This document shows, one piece after another, positions 1-5,437 of a stretch of DNA of 6,537 bases. This DNA comes from Acidobacteriota bacterium (lineage in GTDB: Bacteria > Acidobacteriota > UBA6911 > RPQK01 > JADFOI01). The notes under the pieces were generated by a model. It worked only from the letters and a program-made list of their open reading frames with translations. It was not told the DNA's origin and did no database searches. Position 1 is the stretch's first letter. Each line of letters begins with the position of its first letter. The position numbers and the translations under genes are program-made. The stretch spans positions 1 to 6,537 of the forward strand of contig JAUXKG010000147.1 of assembly GCA_030624355.1 (NCBI GenBank), in the 5' to 3' direction.

Positions 1-85
1 CATTTTGGAAACATCGGACATTTACGGGTGATTTGCCAAGCTCACTGAGGACCAGTCAAGCTATTGAGGTAATGGATGTTGCAGT
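1..85. other. Region downstream of the tRNA, no supported gene
   Basis: This stretch lies 3' of the tRNA. It holds one imperfect hairpin at 39-62: AGCT (39-42) pairs with AGCT (59-62) and ACTG (44-47) pairs with CAGT (53-56), with a small internal loop. No T-tract follows, so it is at best a processing or weak termination element for the tRNA transcript. A minus-strand ATG at 21-19 opens a seven-codon frame to the window edge (MSDVSKM), but no Shine-Dalgarno precedes it, so a gene start there is not supported. Confidence 0.3.
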
Positions 86-162
<77 letters not shown>

Positions 163-167
163 GAGCT

Positions 168-197
168 ATCGTATTGAAGACAGGGAATCCTTGTCAA
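168..197 (-). promoter_or_regulatory. Sigma70-like promoter of the initiator tRNA
   Basis: A perfect -35 hexamer TTGACA (197-192, minus) is followed after 18 bp by TACGAT (173-168), which matches four of six bases of TATAAT. Only five bases (AGCTC) separate the -10 from the mature tRNA 5' end, so transcription should start within a base or two of it. The C-rich discriminator would fit stringent control as seen for stable RNA promoters; that is inference. Confidence 0.65.
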
Positions 198-215
198 GCT
201 GGCCGGCGCCAGCCT
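196..215 (-). terminator. GC-rich hairpin after the lipoprotein gene
   Basis: The arms at 196-203 and 208-215 form an 8-bp stem (one G:U pair) around a four-base loop, beginning 32 bases past the lipoprotein stop. It could end that transcript. Only two Ts follow, so it is not a canonical intrinsic terminator. Its distal arm overlaps the tRNA -35 hexamer, so the same bases may serve two purposes. Confidence 0.3.
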
Positions 216-246
216 CCGGGGACGTATCTGTCACACTGGTTCGGAC

Positions 247-1107
247 TTACTGCTGGGTCTCGGAACCCTCTCCAGCTTCCTCTTCTTCAGGTTCTTCGGG
301 GGCCTCCTGCTCGGCGTCCTTGGCACAACGGAAGCCGATACCGTACTGGGCATCGGATTTGTAACCGGTTCGACTGTAGAGCCCCATGGTCCGGCCCTTC
401 ATGGCGTATGAACCACCGCGAATGGCCATATAGCCCTGTCTGAAGGCCTTGTTTCGACGGACCGGGCTCTCCGGGTAGGGCGCCAACTTGTCACTGGTCC
501 ACTCCTGAGCGTTCCCCATGACGTCATAGAGACCATAGTCACTCTTGTCGGTATCGATCTGCCCAACCTCGACCGTGTTTCGATACCCCATCTCGCTGCA
601 GTTCGACCGGGTGGCATCCCAGACATCTCCCCAGGGATATCGGAGGCCCTTCGACCCGCGGGCAGCCTTCTCCCACTCCTGCTCGGTGGGCAGTCGCCCT
701 CCCGCCCACTCGCAATACGCCTTGGCATCCTCCCAGGTGACATTGGTGACGGGAAAGTCTTCCTTGCCGATGCTGTAAAACTGACGCCAATTGCCCTCGG
801 GAGAGTATTCGCTCTCGGTCGTGAATTTCATCCACTGACCGTGAGTCACCTCAAAGACATCAACGTGGTAAGCCGGCAAATCAACCGTATGTTCCGGACC
901 CTCCAGAGCTGGTCGGTCGGAAAAGGTCTGGTCAGTCCCCATAGCGAACTCACCAGCCGGAATCAGCACCATGTCCCCCGGCATCGCCCTGGCCGGCTCC
1001 ACAGGAGGAGCCACCACCTCTGGCTCCTCGGCAGCGGAGCAACTGACCAATGCAGCCGAACAGAAGAGTATAGCCAGCAGTGCAAAAGCGTAAAATTGAT
1101 CTTTCAT
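247..1107 (-). CDS. FGE/SUMF1-fold lipoprotein without the catalytic cysteines
   Basis: This is a 286-residue protein of the formylglycine-generating-enzyme (FGE-sulfatase, SUMF1) family. It has a lipoprotein signal: a hydrophobic stretch at residues 6-21 and the lipobox LVSC, with the lipidated Cys at 23. The SUMF1 domain spans about residues 43-264. Its family landmarks are MVLIPAGEFAMGT (46-58), EVTHGQW (86-92), FPVTNVTWEDAKAYCEWAGGR (118-138) running into LPTEQEWEKAARG, YPWGD (157-161), DVMGNAQEW (195-203), RGGSY (230-234) and GFRC (258-261). Human FGE has catalytic Cys336 and Cys341 just after GGSY; the equivalent positions here are Met236 and Met241. Sulfatase-activating oxidase activity is therefore unlikely, and a binding or structural role, as in many bacterial SUMF1-like proteins, is more plausible. 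The C-terminus (266-286) is a Glu-rich tail. The ATG at 1107-1105 follows AAGGGG by five bases, which supports the start. No sulfatase gene is in the window. Confidence 0.88.
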   Translation of the reverse strand: MKDQFYAFALLAILFCSAALVSCSAAEEPEVVAPPVEPARAMPGDMVLIPAGEFAMGTDQTFSDRPALEGPEHTVDLPAYHVDVFEVTHGQWMKFTTESEYSPEGNWRQFYSIGKEDFPVTNVTWEDAKAYCEWAGGRLPTEQEWEKAARGSKGLRYPWGDVWDATRSNCSEMGYRNTVEVGQIDTDKSDYGLYDVMGNAQEWTSDKLAPYPESPVRRNKAFRQGYMAIRGGSYAMKGRTMGLYSRTGYKSDAQYGIGFRCAKDAEQEAPEEPEEEEAGEGSETQQ

Positions 1108-1112
1108 AATGT

Positions 1113-1118
1113 CCCCTT
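1113..1118 (-). promoter_or_regulatory. Ribosome binding site of the SUMF1-fold lipoprotein
   Basis: AAGGGG on the minus strand lies five bases before the ATG at 1107. It supports the chosen start and a signal peptide beginning with MKDQ. Confidence 0.7.
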
Positions 1119-1241
1119 ATATCACCGGAACCGGCCAAGTGGTAAGAAAAAAATCACTCCCGGTAACCCTCGAACAACCTCTCTCAGCTCCAACAAAGGC
1201 CGGGTTGGATCTGGCAAATGAGAAAGTGGAGTTCCCCGCTG

Positions 1242-2573
1242 CTATTTCTTCAGATAGTTTTCTCTTACCCAATCCAGCACCTGCGCCTTCGAATCCAGGC
1301 CACCTTCCAGTTGAAGATCCTCCACCGCCTCCAGAATCTCTGAAAAAAGCGGCCCGGGTTCTAGATTCATGGCCATCAGATCATGGCCGTTGATGAGCGG
1401 ATCGGGCCGCAACTCTTCCCGCCCGATCTCTTCCAGCTTCTGCAGGCAGAAGTTGTAGCTGGAAAGATCGCCGTGACTGGCCAGACAGTCGAGCCGATGT
1501 AGATCCAGATGCTTTTGAAAGTTCTCCTTTCGAAGGAAACGCTTCAGCTTGCTGTCGCGCATCTCCTGCACGTGGATGAAGCGCAGATGATCCCTGACCA
1601 AATCGACCACTTCATCAATCTGCTCAGCGGATAGACGCAGCCTTCTGCAGATGTCTTCCGCCATCGTGGCACCCACATCAGCGTGTTTGTCAAAACGAAT
1701 ACGCTCCTTCACGGAGAAGGTGGGTGGCTTACCCACGTCGTGGAGCAGAATGCCTAGAGCCAGAGTCTCATCCGGTCCTTCACACATTCCCAGCATCAAG
1801 CAGGTGTGAGTGAAAACATCCCCTTCCGGGTGAAATTGAGGCGGCTGCTCGACCCCATTCATGGCAGCTACCTCAGGCAAGACAACCTGCAAGATCCCAG
1901 AATCGAAAAGCAAGCGAAGACCGTTGGACGGATGCGGCCCGATCAGAATCTTGAGCAGCTCGTCCCGAAGCCTCTCCCAACTCACTTGGGAGAGCTTAGG
2001 GGCGGAAGCTTGAACCTCCCTGTAGGTTTCCTCGTCAATTTCGAAATCCAGCTGACTGGCTAGTCTCACAGCCCGCATCACGCGCAGCTTGTCCTCTTCA
2101 AAGCGCTGGGCGGGAGAACCCACTGTCCGGATCAACCGGCGCTCGAGATCTTCTCTTCCCTGAACAAAATCGATCACCTCTTCGTCCACAGGGTTGAAGA
2201 ACATTGCATTGATGGTGAAATCCCGGCGCTCGACATCCCGGCGGGCATCGGTGAAACTCACTTCGCTGGGATGGCGCCCGTCGGTATAGCCGGATTCCTG
2301 GCGGAAGGTGGCAACTTCGTAGTTTCTGGAGTCGATGACGACCACCATAACTCCGAACTGCTTTCCTACCGCGATGGTTTTGGGAAACAGCTCTTCGATC
2401 TGTTGGGGAGAAGCAGAGGTGGCAACATCGATATCACGAACAGTGTTGCCCAGAAGCAGATCGCGAACCGCTCCTCCGGCGAAGTAAGCCTCATGTCCCT
2501 GGTTGTTAAGCTCTTTGACGACAGTTACCGCACCATCGAGCAGGTCGGGATCAACTCCTTGAAGTAAGGACAT
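1242..2573 (-). CDS. cca: Class II CCA tRNA nucleotidyltransferase / poly(A) polymerase family, with HD domain
   Basis: This is a 443-residue cytosolic enzyme expected to add or repair the 3'-CCA end of tRNAs using CTP and ATP. The class II head domain is complete: motif A GGAVRDLLLG (33-42) with the metal-binding pair D47 and D49; motif B RRDFTINAM (116-124); motif C DFVQGREDL (135-143); motif D EDKLR (160-164), which selects the incoming base; and a motif E-like SWERLRDELLK (198-208). An HD phosphohydrolase domain follows at about 250-345, with H256, the H278-D279 pair and H297 as likely metal ligands. The order resembles E. coli Cca (NTase plus HD), with a further C-terminal helical region. 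Motifs alone do not separate full CCA-adding, CC- or A-adding enzymes and poly(A) polymerase, so the symbol is provisional. The TPR gene stops 19 bp upstream, suggesting cotranscription. No Shine-Dalgarno precedes the ATG, so translation may rely on coupling. Confidence 0.93.
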   Translation of the reverse strand: MSLLQGVDPDLLDGAVTVVKELNNQGHEAYFAGGAVRDLLLGNTVRDIDVATSASPQQIEELFPKTIAVGKQFGVMVVVIDSRNYEVATFRQESGYTDGRHPSEVSFTDARRDVERRDFTINAMFFNPVDEEVIDFVQGREDLERRLIRTVGSPAQRFEEDKLRVMRAVRLASQLDFEIDEETYREVQASAPKLSQVSWERLRDELLKILIGPHPSNGLRLLFDSGILQVVLPEVAAMNGVEQPPQFHPEGDVFTHTCLMLGMCEGPDETLALGILLHDVGKPPTFSVKERIRFDKHADVGATMAEDICRRLRLSAEQIDEVVDLVRDHLRFIHVQEMRDSKLKRFLRKENFQKHLDLHRLDCLASHGDLSSYNFCLQKLEEIGREELRPDPLINGHDLMAMNLEPGPLFSEILEAVEDLQLEGGLDSKAQVLDWVRENYLKK

Positions 2574-2592
2574 CCGATGATTGAGGTCCGGT

Positions 2593-3714
2593 TTAAGCTT
2601 CCAGCTTGTTCAGTTGCTTGGTCCAACTGAGATTCGGAAAATCACGATTGCACTGGTCTCGATAAAACCGGAATTTCTTGTTCTCTCCGAGATGGTAATG
2701 ACTCATTGCCAGGTTGGGCAGCATAATTTCAAGGTTGTGGAACTGGTCAGAGATTGCAAGCGTTTCTTCACCCGCTTTCGCGGCCTCTTCAAAGCGTCCC
2801 AGCGCATGGTAATTATTGGTGAGATAGCTGTGAATCTCAGCCCGCTCTTCTTTGTCTTCAACTGAGAGTTCCAAAGCCCTCTCGACATATTCGAGCGATT
2901 CCTTATGCCGCTTGAGCAGGTAGTAGCAGTGCATAATCTCGATGTAGAGCCAGCAACGGGATTCCGTTGAACGTTTCAACTCCTTGAGCTCCAGAATCTT
3001 CAGATAGGAGTCCAGAGCCGTCTGGAAATTGCGCAAGCGCTGATTACATAGTCCGATATTAAAGTAGATGTCATCTTTACGTTCAAAGTCAGGCGCCACC
3101 TCAAGAACCTGAGAAAAATATTCTAAGGCTTTGTCGTATTCGGCAAGCTCGTAATGATTAAAGCCGAGACTTTCAAAGATATACGCCACTTCCGGGTCAT
3201 TATCACTGATCAGGGAGATGGCCTGGGTGTTGAACTTGGCAGCCTCGCGAAACTGTCCCTCCTCCTCATAATTTCGGCTGAGGCCCGCCAGCAACATCCA
3301 CTGCGCCTCTCGATGGAGGTGCTTCAGATAGTTCAGCGATTCCAACCGGCACTGCAACGAGTCCTCCGTGCGATCACTGTACTCGTATAATGATCCAAGA
3401 AAGTAATACACCAGCCCATAGAGTTCAGGATCAAAATCCTTATTCTCGACTTGAAACGTCTCACGGGCTGATTCCAAAGCCTGGTGAGCTTCTTTATCCT
3501 GGTGCAGCAGGTAGTGGCAGATACCTCTTTGCCCCAGATAGTAGGCACGGGAATTACCCGACGGAGCTAACTCTTCGGCTCGTCGATAGTAGTCGAGGGC
3601 GGTTTCATACTCTTCGTGGTCGTAGTAGTGAGCAGCGACTTCGTCCAGAAGCTCGAGCTCCTCGGCGGGCTTTTTAGTGCTCTTTAATTTTTGCTCAAGC
3701 TTGCCGACATCCAT
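2593..3714 (-). CDS. TPR-repeat protein
   Basis: This protein has 373 residues if it starts at the ATG at 3714 (MDVGKLEQ), or 382 from an in-frame ATG at 3741. Neither start has a good Shine-Dalgarno; I prefer the shorter one because the extra nine residues (MLPYRRLIC) look unlike the rest. Almost all of it is TPR-like helix pairs. I count about nine, numbered from the long form: near 34-62, 66-98, 110-140, 148-178, 187-216, 223-252, 263-292, 303-332 and 340-370. Clear TPR signatures include YETALDYYRRAEELAP, YDKALEYFSQVLEVAPDF and FEEAAKAGEETLAI. There is no signal peptide, membrane segment or catalytic domain, so it is probably a cytosolic protein-protein interaction scaffold with an unknown partner. 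It is the first gene of a likely two-gene unit with cca, and it is divergent from the gene at 3762. The true function is not recognisable from sequence. Confidence 0.88.
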   Translation of the reverse strand: MDVGKLEQKLKSTKKPAEELELLDEVAAHYYDHEEYETALDYYRRAEELAPSGNSRAYYLGQRGICHYLLHQDKEAHQALESARETFQVENKDFDPELYGLVYYFLGSLYEYSDRTEDSLQCRLESLNYLKHLHREAQWMLLAGLSRNYEEEGQFREAAKFNTQAISLISDNDPEVAYIFESLGFNHYELAEYDKALEYFSQVLEVAPDFERKDDIYFNIGLCNQRLRNFQTALDSYLKILELKELKRSTESRCWLYIEIMHCYYLLKRHKESLEYVERALELSVEDKEERAEIHSYLTNNYHALGRFEEAAKAGEETLAISDQFHNLEIMLPNLAMSHYHLGENKKFRFYRDQCNRDFPNLSWTKQLNKLEA

Positions 3715-3752
3715 GCAAATGAGTCGGCGGTAGGGTAACATACTTCAAAAGT

Positions 3753-3757
3753 AAAGG
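3753..3757 (+). promoter_or_regulatory. Ribosome binding site for the gene at 3762
   Basis: AAAGG sits four bases before the ATG at 3762-3764 and supports that start. The divergent TPR gene begins only 20 or 47 bp away, so promoters for both directions must overlap each other or the opposing coding sequence. I could not identify convincing -35/-10 pairs. Confidence 0.5.
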
Positions 3758-3761
3758 TCTA

Positions 3762-4520
3762 ATGCGCGCAACTATCCTTGGCGGAATTTTTCTGGTCTCC
3801 CTCAGCCTGACTTTGATCCTGTTTTTACATCCCCATGACAGCTTTCGTCCCGACCTGCTGATCCCGGAGGATGCTCTGGGATTGTTGGTTATCAGCAACC
3901 GCCTTCCCAACCTTGACTTCGTTGAACACAGCCGTCTCGGGAGTGACTTCGGCCTGGACGGCAAGAGCCTGATTCGGCGAATACCAAAGGAGTCGCGAGA
4001 GCAGCTAATGGCTCTATTCGAGGAGGAACTCGAGGCTGCCTGGTTTGTCGTCCATCGCCTGACTGGCAAACCGGACGGCTCCTGGAGAATCCATTTCACG
4101 GGCTTGTTGATTCCTCGACCCCATCGCCGGGAATCTCTCAAACTGCGCACCGAAGTGGCGATGCAAAATTTGTTTGGAGAAGGAAAGACTGACCTTCGGG
4201 AACACGACAGCATCCGAATCTACACTGGAGAGGAATCCGGACAGGTCCTCTACCAGATTCTTCTGCCTGAGGGGTTGTTGATCTCCAATAGCGAAGAAGG
4301 GTGGCGTAAGACCCTGCGCACGGTAGCCGGCAGGGAGGCCAGCTTGGCGGAGAAACCTTCCTTTCAGAGGATCCGCAACCACCTTCAAATCGAGACAGGA
4401 TTCTTTATCTATTTCGATGCCCGACAACTGCTCTCTCTGCTGCCCGAATTTGGGTATCTAATCCGGTGGGAGGAAGGAAAGTGGGAAGAGGAGTATTACG
4501 AAATCACAGACACGGATTAG
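3762..4520 (+). CDS. Membrane-anchored protein of unknown function, loosely DUF3352-like
   Basis: This is a 252-residue protein with one hydrophobic N-terminal segment (residues 5-22, after MRAT). The segment is either an uncleaved signal anchor or a signal peptide, so the bulk should be periplasmic. The mature part begins LIPEDALGLLVISNRL. It later contains GLLISNSEEGWRKTLRTVAG and SLAEKPSFQRI, followed by a strand reading FFIYFDARQLL. This alternation of 'value of each entry' strands and 'not near zero, fetch sample' helices recalls DUF3352-type proteins, but the resemblance is from memory and weak. Many such proteins are around twice this length. The last residues, TDTD, and the TAG stop are encoded by the first copy of the downstream CACGGATT repeat array, so the C-terminus may have been cut or rewritten by the repeats. 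The gene is convergent with the broken gene at 4690-5292. No catalytic motif is visible. Confidence 0.75.
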   Translation: MRATILGGIFLVSLSLTLILFLHPHDSFRPDLLIPEDALGLLVISNRLPNLDFVEHSRLGSDFGLDGKSLIRRIPKESREQLMALFEEELEAAWFVVHRLTGKPDGSWRIHFTGLLIPRPHRRESLKLRTEVAMQNLFGEGKTDLREHDSIRIYTGEESGQVLYQILLPEGLLISNSEEGWRKTLRTVAGREASLAEKPSFQRIRNHLQIETGFFIYFDARQLLSLLPEFGYLIRWEEGKWEEEYYEITDTD

Positions 4521-4640
4521 ACACGGATTCAGGTAATCACGGATTGCACGGATTCAGGAAACACGGAGTCACACGGATTCGGAGGGTTGTTAGCTACGGC
4601 CCGGTCAGGAGTTCAGGGGAGACACGGATTGACACGGATT
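4508..4640. repeat. CACGGATT degenerate intergenic repeat array
   Basis: Seven exact copies of CACGGATT start at 4511, 4522, 4538, 4547, 4572, 4623 and 4633, with one variant (CACGGAGT) at 4562. AGACACGGATT is an exact 11-bp tandem duplication at 4508-4518 and 4519-4529. A higher-order unit of 25 bp begins with CACGGATT at 4522, 4547 and 4572; the first two units share CACGGATTCAGG. A 43-bp repeat-free insert (4580-4622) precedes the last two copies. Similar cacggatt-rich arrays recur between genes in several environmental phyla (from recall); their role is unknown. The first copy overlaps the 3' end of the gene ending at 4520. Confidence 0.9.
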
Positions 4641-4655
4641 AAAAAAGGTTTTTCT

Positions 4656-4676
4656 TGTCAGCTGTCAGTTGTCAGC
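4656..4676. repeat. Three tandem 7-bp TGTCAGY units
   Basis: TGTCAGC (4656-4662), TGTCAGT (4663-4669) and TGTCAGC (4670-4676) are perfectly in tandem except for one C/T difference. They lie just before the 3' end of the broken gene at 4690. They resemble the short TGTCAG/TATCAG-type repeats seen between genes in many environmental bacteria (from recall). A run of six As and one of five Ts (4641-4653) separates them from the CACGGATT array. Confidence 0.85.
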
Positions 4677-4689
4677 GGCCAAAGGCCCG

Positions 4690-5292
4690 CTAACCGGTCT
4701 CAATCGTCAGCTGCCCGGGTTGAACATCGACTGTGCTGATCCCATAGGGCATCGGGAAAGGCTCGGAAAGATCAAAGGGGGGGTCCTGCTGCCGGCCCAG
4801 AGTGCTTACAACCATCTCCATTACGGAAGCAGGCAGTGCAATGCCGTCGAGGCTGGCCTGTTGCACCTGGTACTTTCCGATACCCTCCTGCACCTGCAGA
4901 CGGCCCTCCACCTCCAGGGTGTGCGCCCCTCGAAGAAGGACTGATCACAGGCTGGCGGTCAGAGATTGGTCCTTGAACTGAACCTGATCCATGTTCACCG
5001 TCACCACCGTCACAAAACTCCCCTGCTTGAGACGTACTGAAATACTCTCCAATCCCTTTCGATCGGCCTTTTCAAGCTTGGTAGTCAGATAGCTGTTCAA
5101 GTCCGTCTCAGAGAGCCGATAAACACGCTTGGGGACCTCCTCCCGGACTGAATTGATGACCAACTCTCCCAGAATGCGCTCCACTTCCCCGGCCGCCCCG
5201 GCACTGCTGGCAGGCTGAGCTGTGAGAGAGGGACTACCCACTACAGTGACCACCAGGGCCAGGAAAAGAATCAGAAGAAAATCGCGCGTCAT
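4690..5292 (-). pseudogene. Small secreted-protein gene interrupted by an in-frame TGA
   Basis: Read from the ATG at 5292, the frame meets TGA at 4947-4945 and then stays open in the same frame to TAG at 4692-4690, giving about 200 codons in total. The second half is clearly protein-like and continues the first: it reads SVLLRGAHTLEVEGRLQVQ just after the stop and ends FPMPYGISTVDVQPGQLTIETG as two final strands. I recall intact proteins in acidobacterial and deltaproteobacterial genomes with this layout: signal peptide, 'LSETDLNSYL'-like segment, then a beta-rich part with 'LDGIALPASVME'-like and 'FPMPYGI'-like motifs. So the two halves are one gene. A single transition (CGA or TGG to TGA) would explain the break. 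Other possibilities are a sequencing error or readthrough. Function is unknown; the beta-rich secreted fold hints at envelope lipid or protein handling, but that is guesswork. Confidence 0.72.
4945..5292 (-). CDS. N-terminal 115-residue product of the broken gene
   Basis: This is what would be translated without readthrough. It carries a signal peptide (hydrophobic residues 5-19, possible cleavage after SLTA at 22-25), then RVYRLSETDLNSYL, TTKLEKADRKGLESISVRLKQ and a short beta stretch, before ending at TASL. An ATG at 5292 is preceded by AAAGGAG with a six-base gap. It is strongly preferred over an upstream in-frame TTG at 5313, which has no such site and would put seven charged or polar residues before the signal peptide. 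The strong ribosome binding site suggests that expression was recently, or still is, selected. Confidence 0.6.
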   Translation of the reverse strand: MTRDFLLILFLALVVTVVGSPSLTAQPASSAGAAGEVERILGELVINSVREEVPKRVYRLSETDLNSYLTTKLEKADRKGLESISVRLKQGSFVTVVTVNMDQVQFKDQSLTASL

Positions 5293-5298
5293 AACACA

Positions 5299-5305
5299 CT
5301 CCTTT
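5299..5305 (-). promoter_or_regulatory. Strong ribosome binding site AAAGGAG
   Basis: AAAGGAG lies six bases before the ATG at 5292 on the minus strand. It fixes the start of the interrupted secreted-protein gene and is the best Shine-Dalgarno in the window. Confidence 0.85.
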
Positions 5306-5356
5306 AGCTCCAAATCACCGGTCTCCCATATATAGATGCGCGATCACCCATTTTGT

Positions 5357-5383
5357 GGATCAAAAAATCCGATTTTCTGATCC
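5357..5383. repeat. 13-bp near-perfect inverted repeat (hairpin B)
   Basis: The arms 5357-5369 and 5371-5383 are inverted copies with one mismatch, which is G:U when transcribed on the minus strand; the innermost pairs would open to form the loop. The stem is A/T-rich inside and capped by GGATC/GATCC. On the minus transcript it falls after the antiporter stop and before the secreted-protein gene, but no U-tract follows it. Confidence 0.7.
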
Positions 5384-5390
5384 CGATTTC

Positions 5391-5412
5391 TTGGATCTCA
5401 AGGGAGATCCAA
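5391..5412. terminator. Perfect 9-bp hairpin after the antiporter gene (hairpin A)
   Basis: TTGGATCTC (5391-5399) and GAGATCCAA (5404-5412) form a perfect 9-bp stem with a four-base loop. It starts 26 bases past the antiporter stop on the minus strand. It is a plausible transcript end or 3'-stability hairpin, although no T-run follows in either direction, so intrinsic termination is uncertain. Confidence 0.45.
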
Positions 5413-5437
5413 GACTCAATCTTCGGTGCCCTGACAA

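Noticed and set aside
1..21. Start of an integrase or other gene on the minus strand downstream of the tRNA
   Set aside because: Only seven codons are visible, with no ribosome binding site and no recognisable sequence. There is also no duplicated tRNA end indicating an attachment site.
247..1107. Active sulfatase-modifying FGE
   Set aside because: Both catalytic cysteines are absent and no sulfatase with a CxPxR motif is in the window.
1113..1125. TATAAG at the minus-strand leader as a -10 box for the lipoprotein gene
   Set aside because: It overlaps the Shine-Dalgarno and would start transcription at the start codon. The best -35 partner (TTACCA) is weak.
4508..4640. CRISPR array
   Set aside because: Repeat words are only 8-12 bp, spacing varies from 9 to 51 bp, there are no unique spacers of constant size and there are no cas genes.
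4690..4911. Independent small gene starting at the GTG at 4911
   Set aside because: It begins in the middle of a beta strand (LEVEGRLQV), has no properly spaced ribosome binding site, and is in the same frame as the upstream half. It is better explained as the 3' part of the broken gene.
4900..4947. The in-frame TGA as a selenocysteine codon
   Set aside because: Only a tiny 5-bp stem (CCTTC/GAGGG with a three-base loop) follows. It is too short for a bacterial SECIS, the surrounding residues (TASL, SVLLRG) do not resemble a redox site, and no selenoprotein genes are nearby.
5329..5363. TATATA at 5334-5329 (minus) as a -10 box for the secreted-protein gene
   Set aside because: The nearest -35-like TTGATC is 23 bp upstream, and nothing at 16-18 bp matches, so I could not support a sigma70 promoter.
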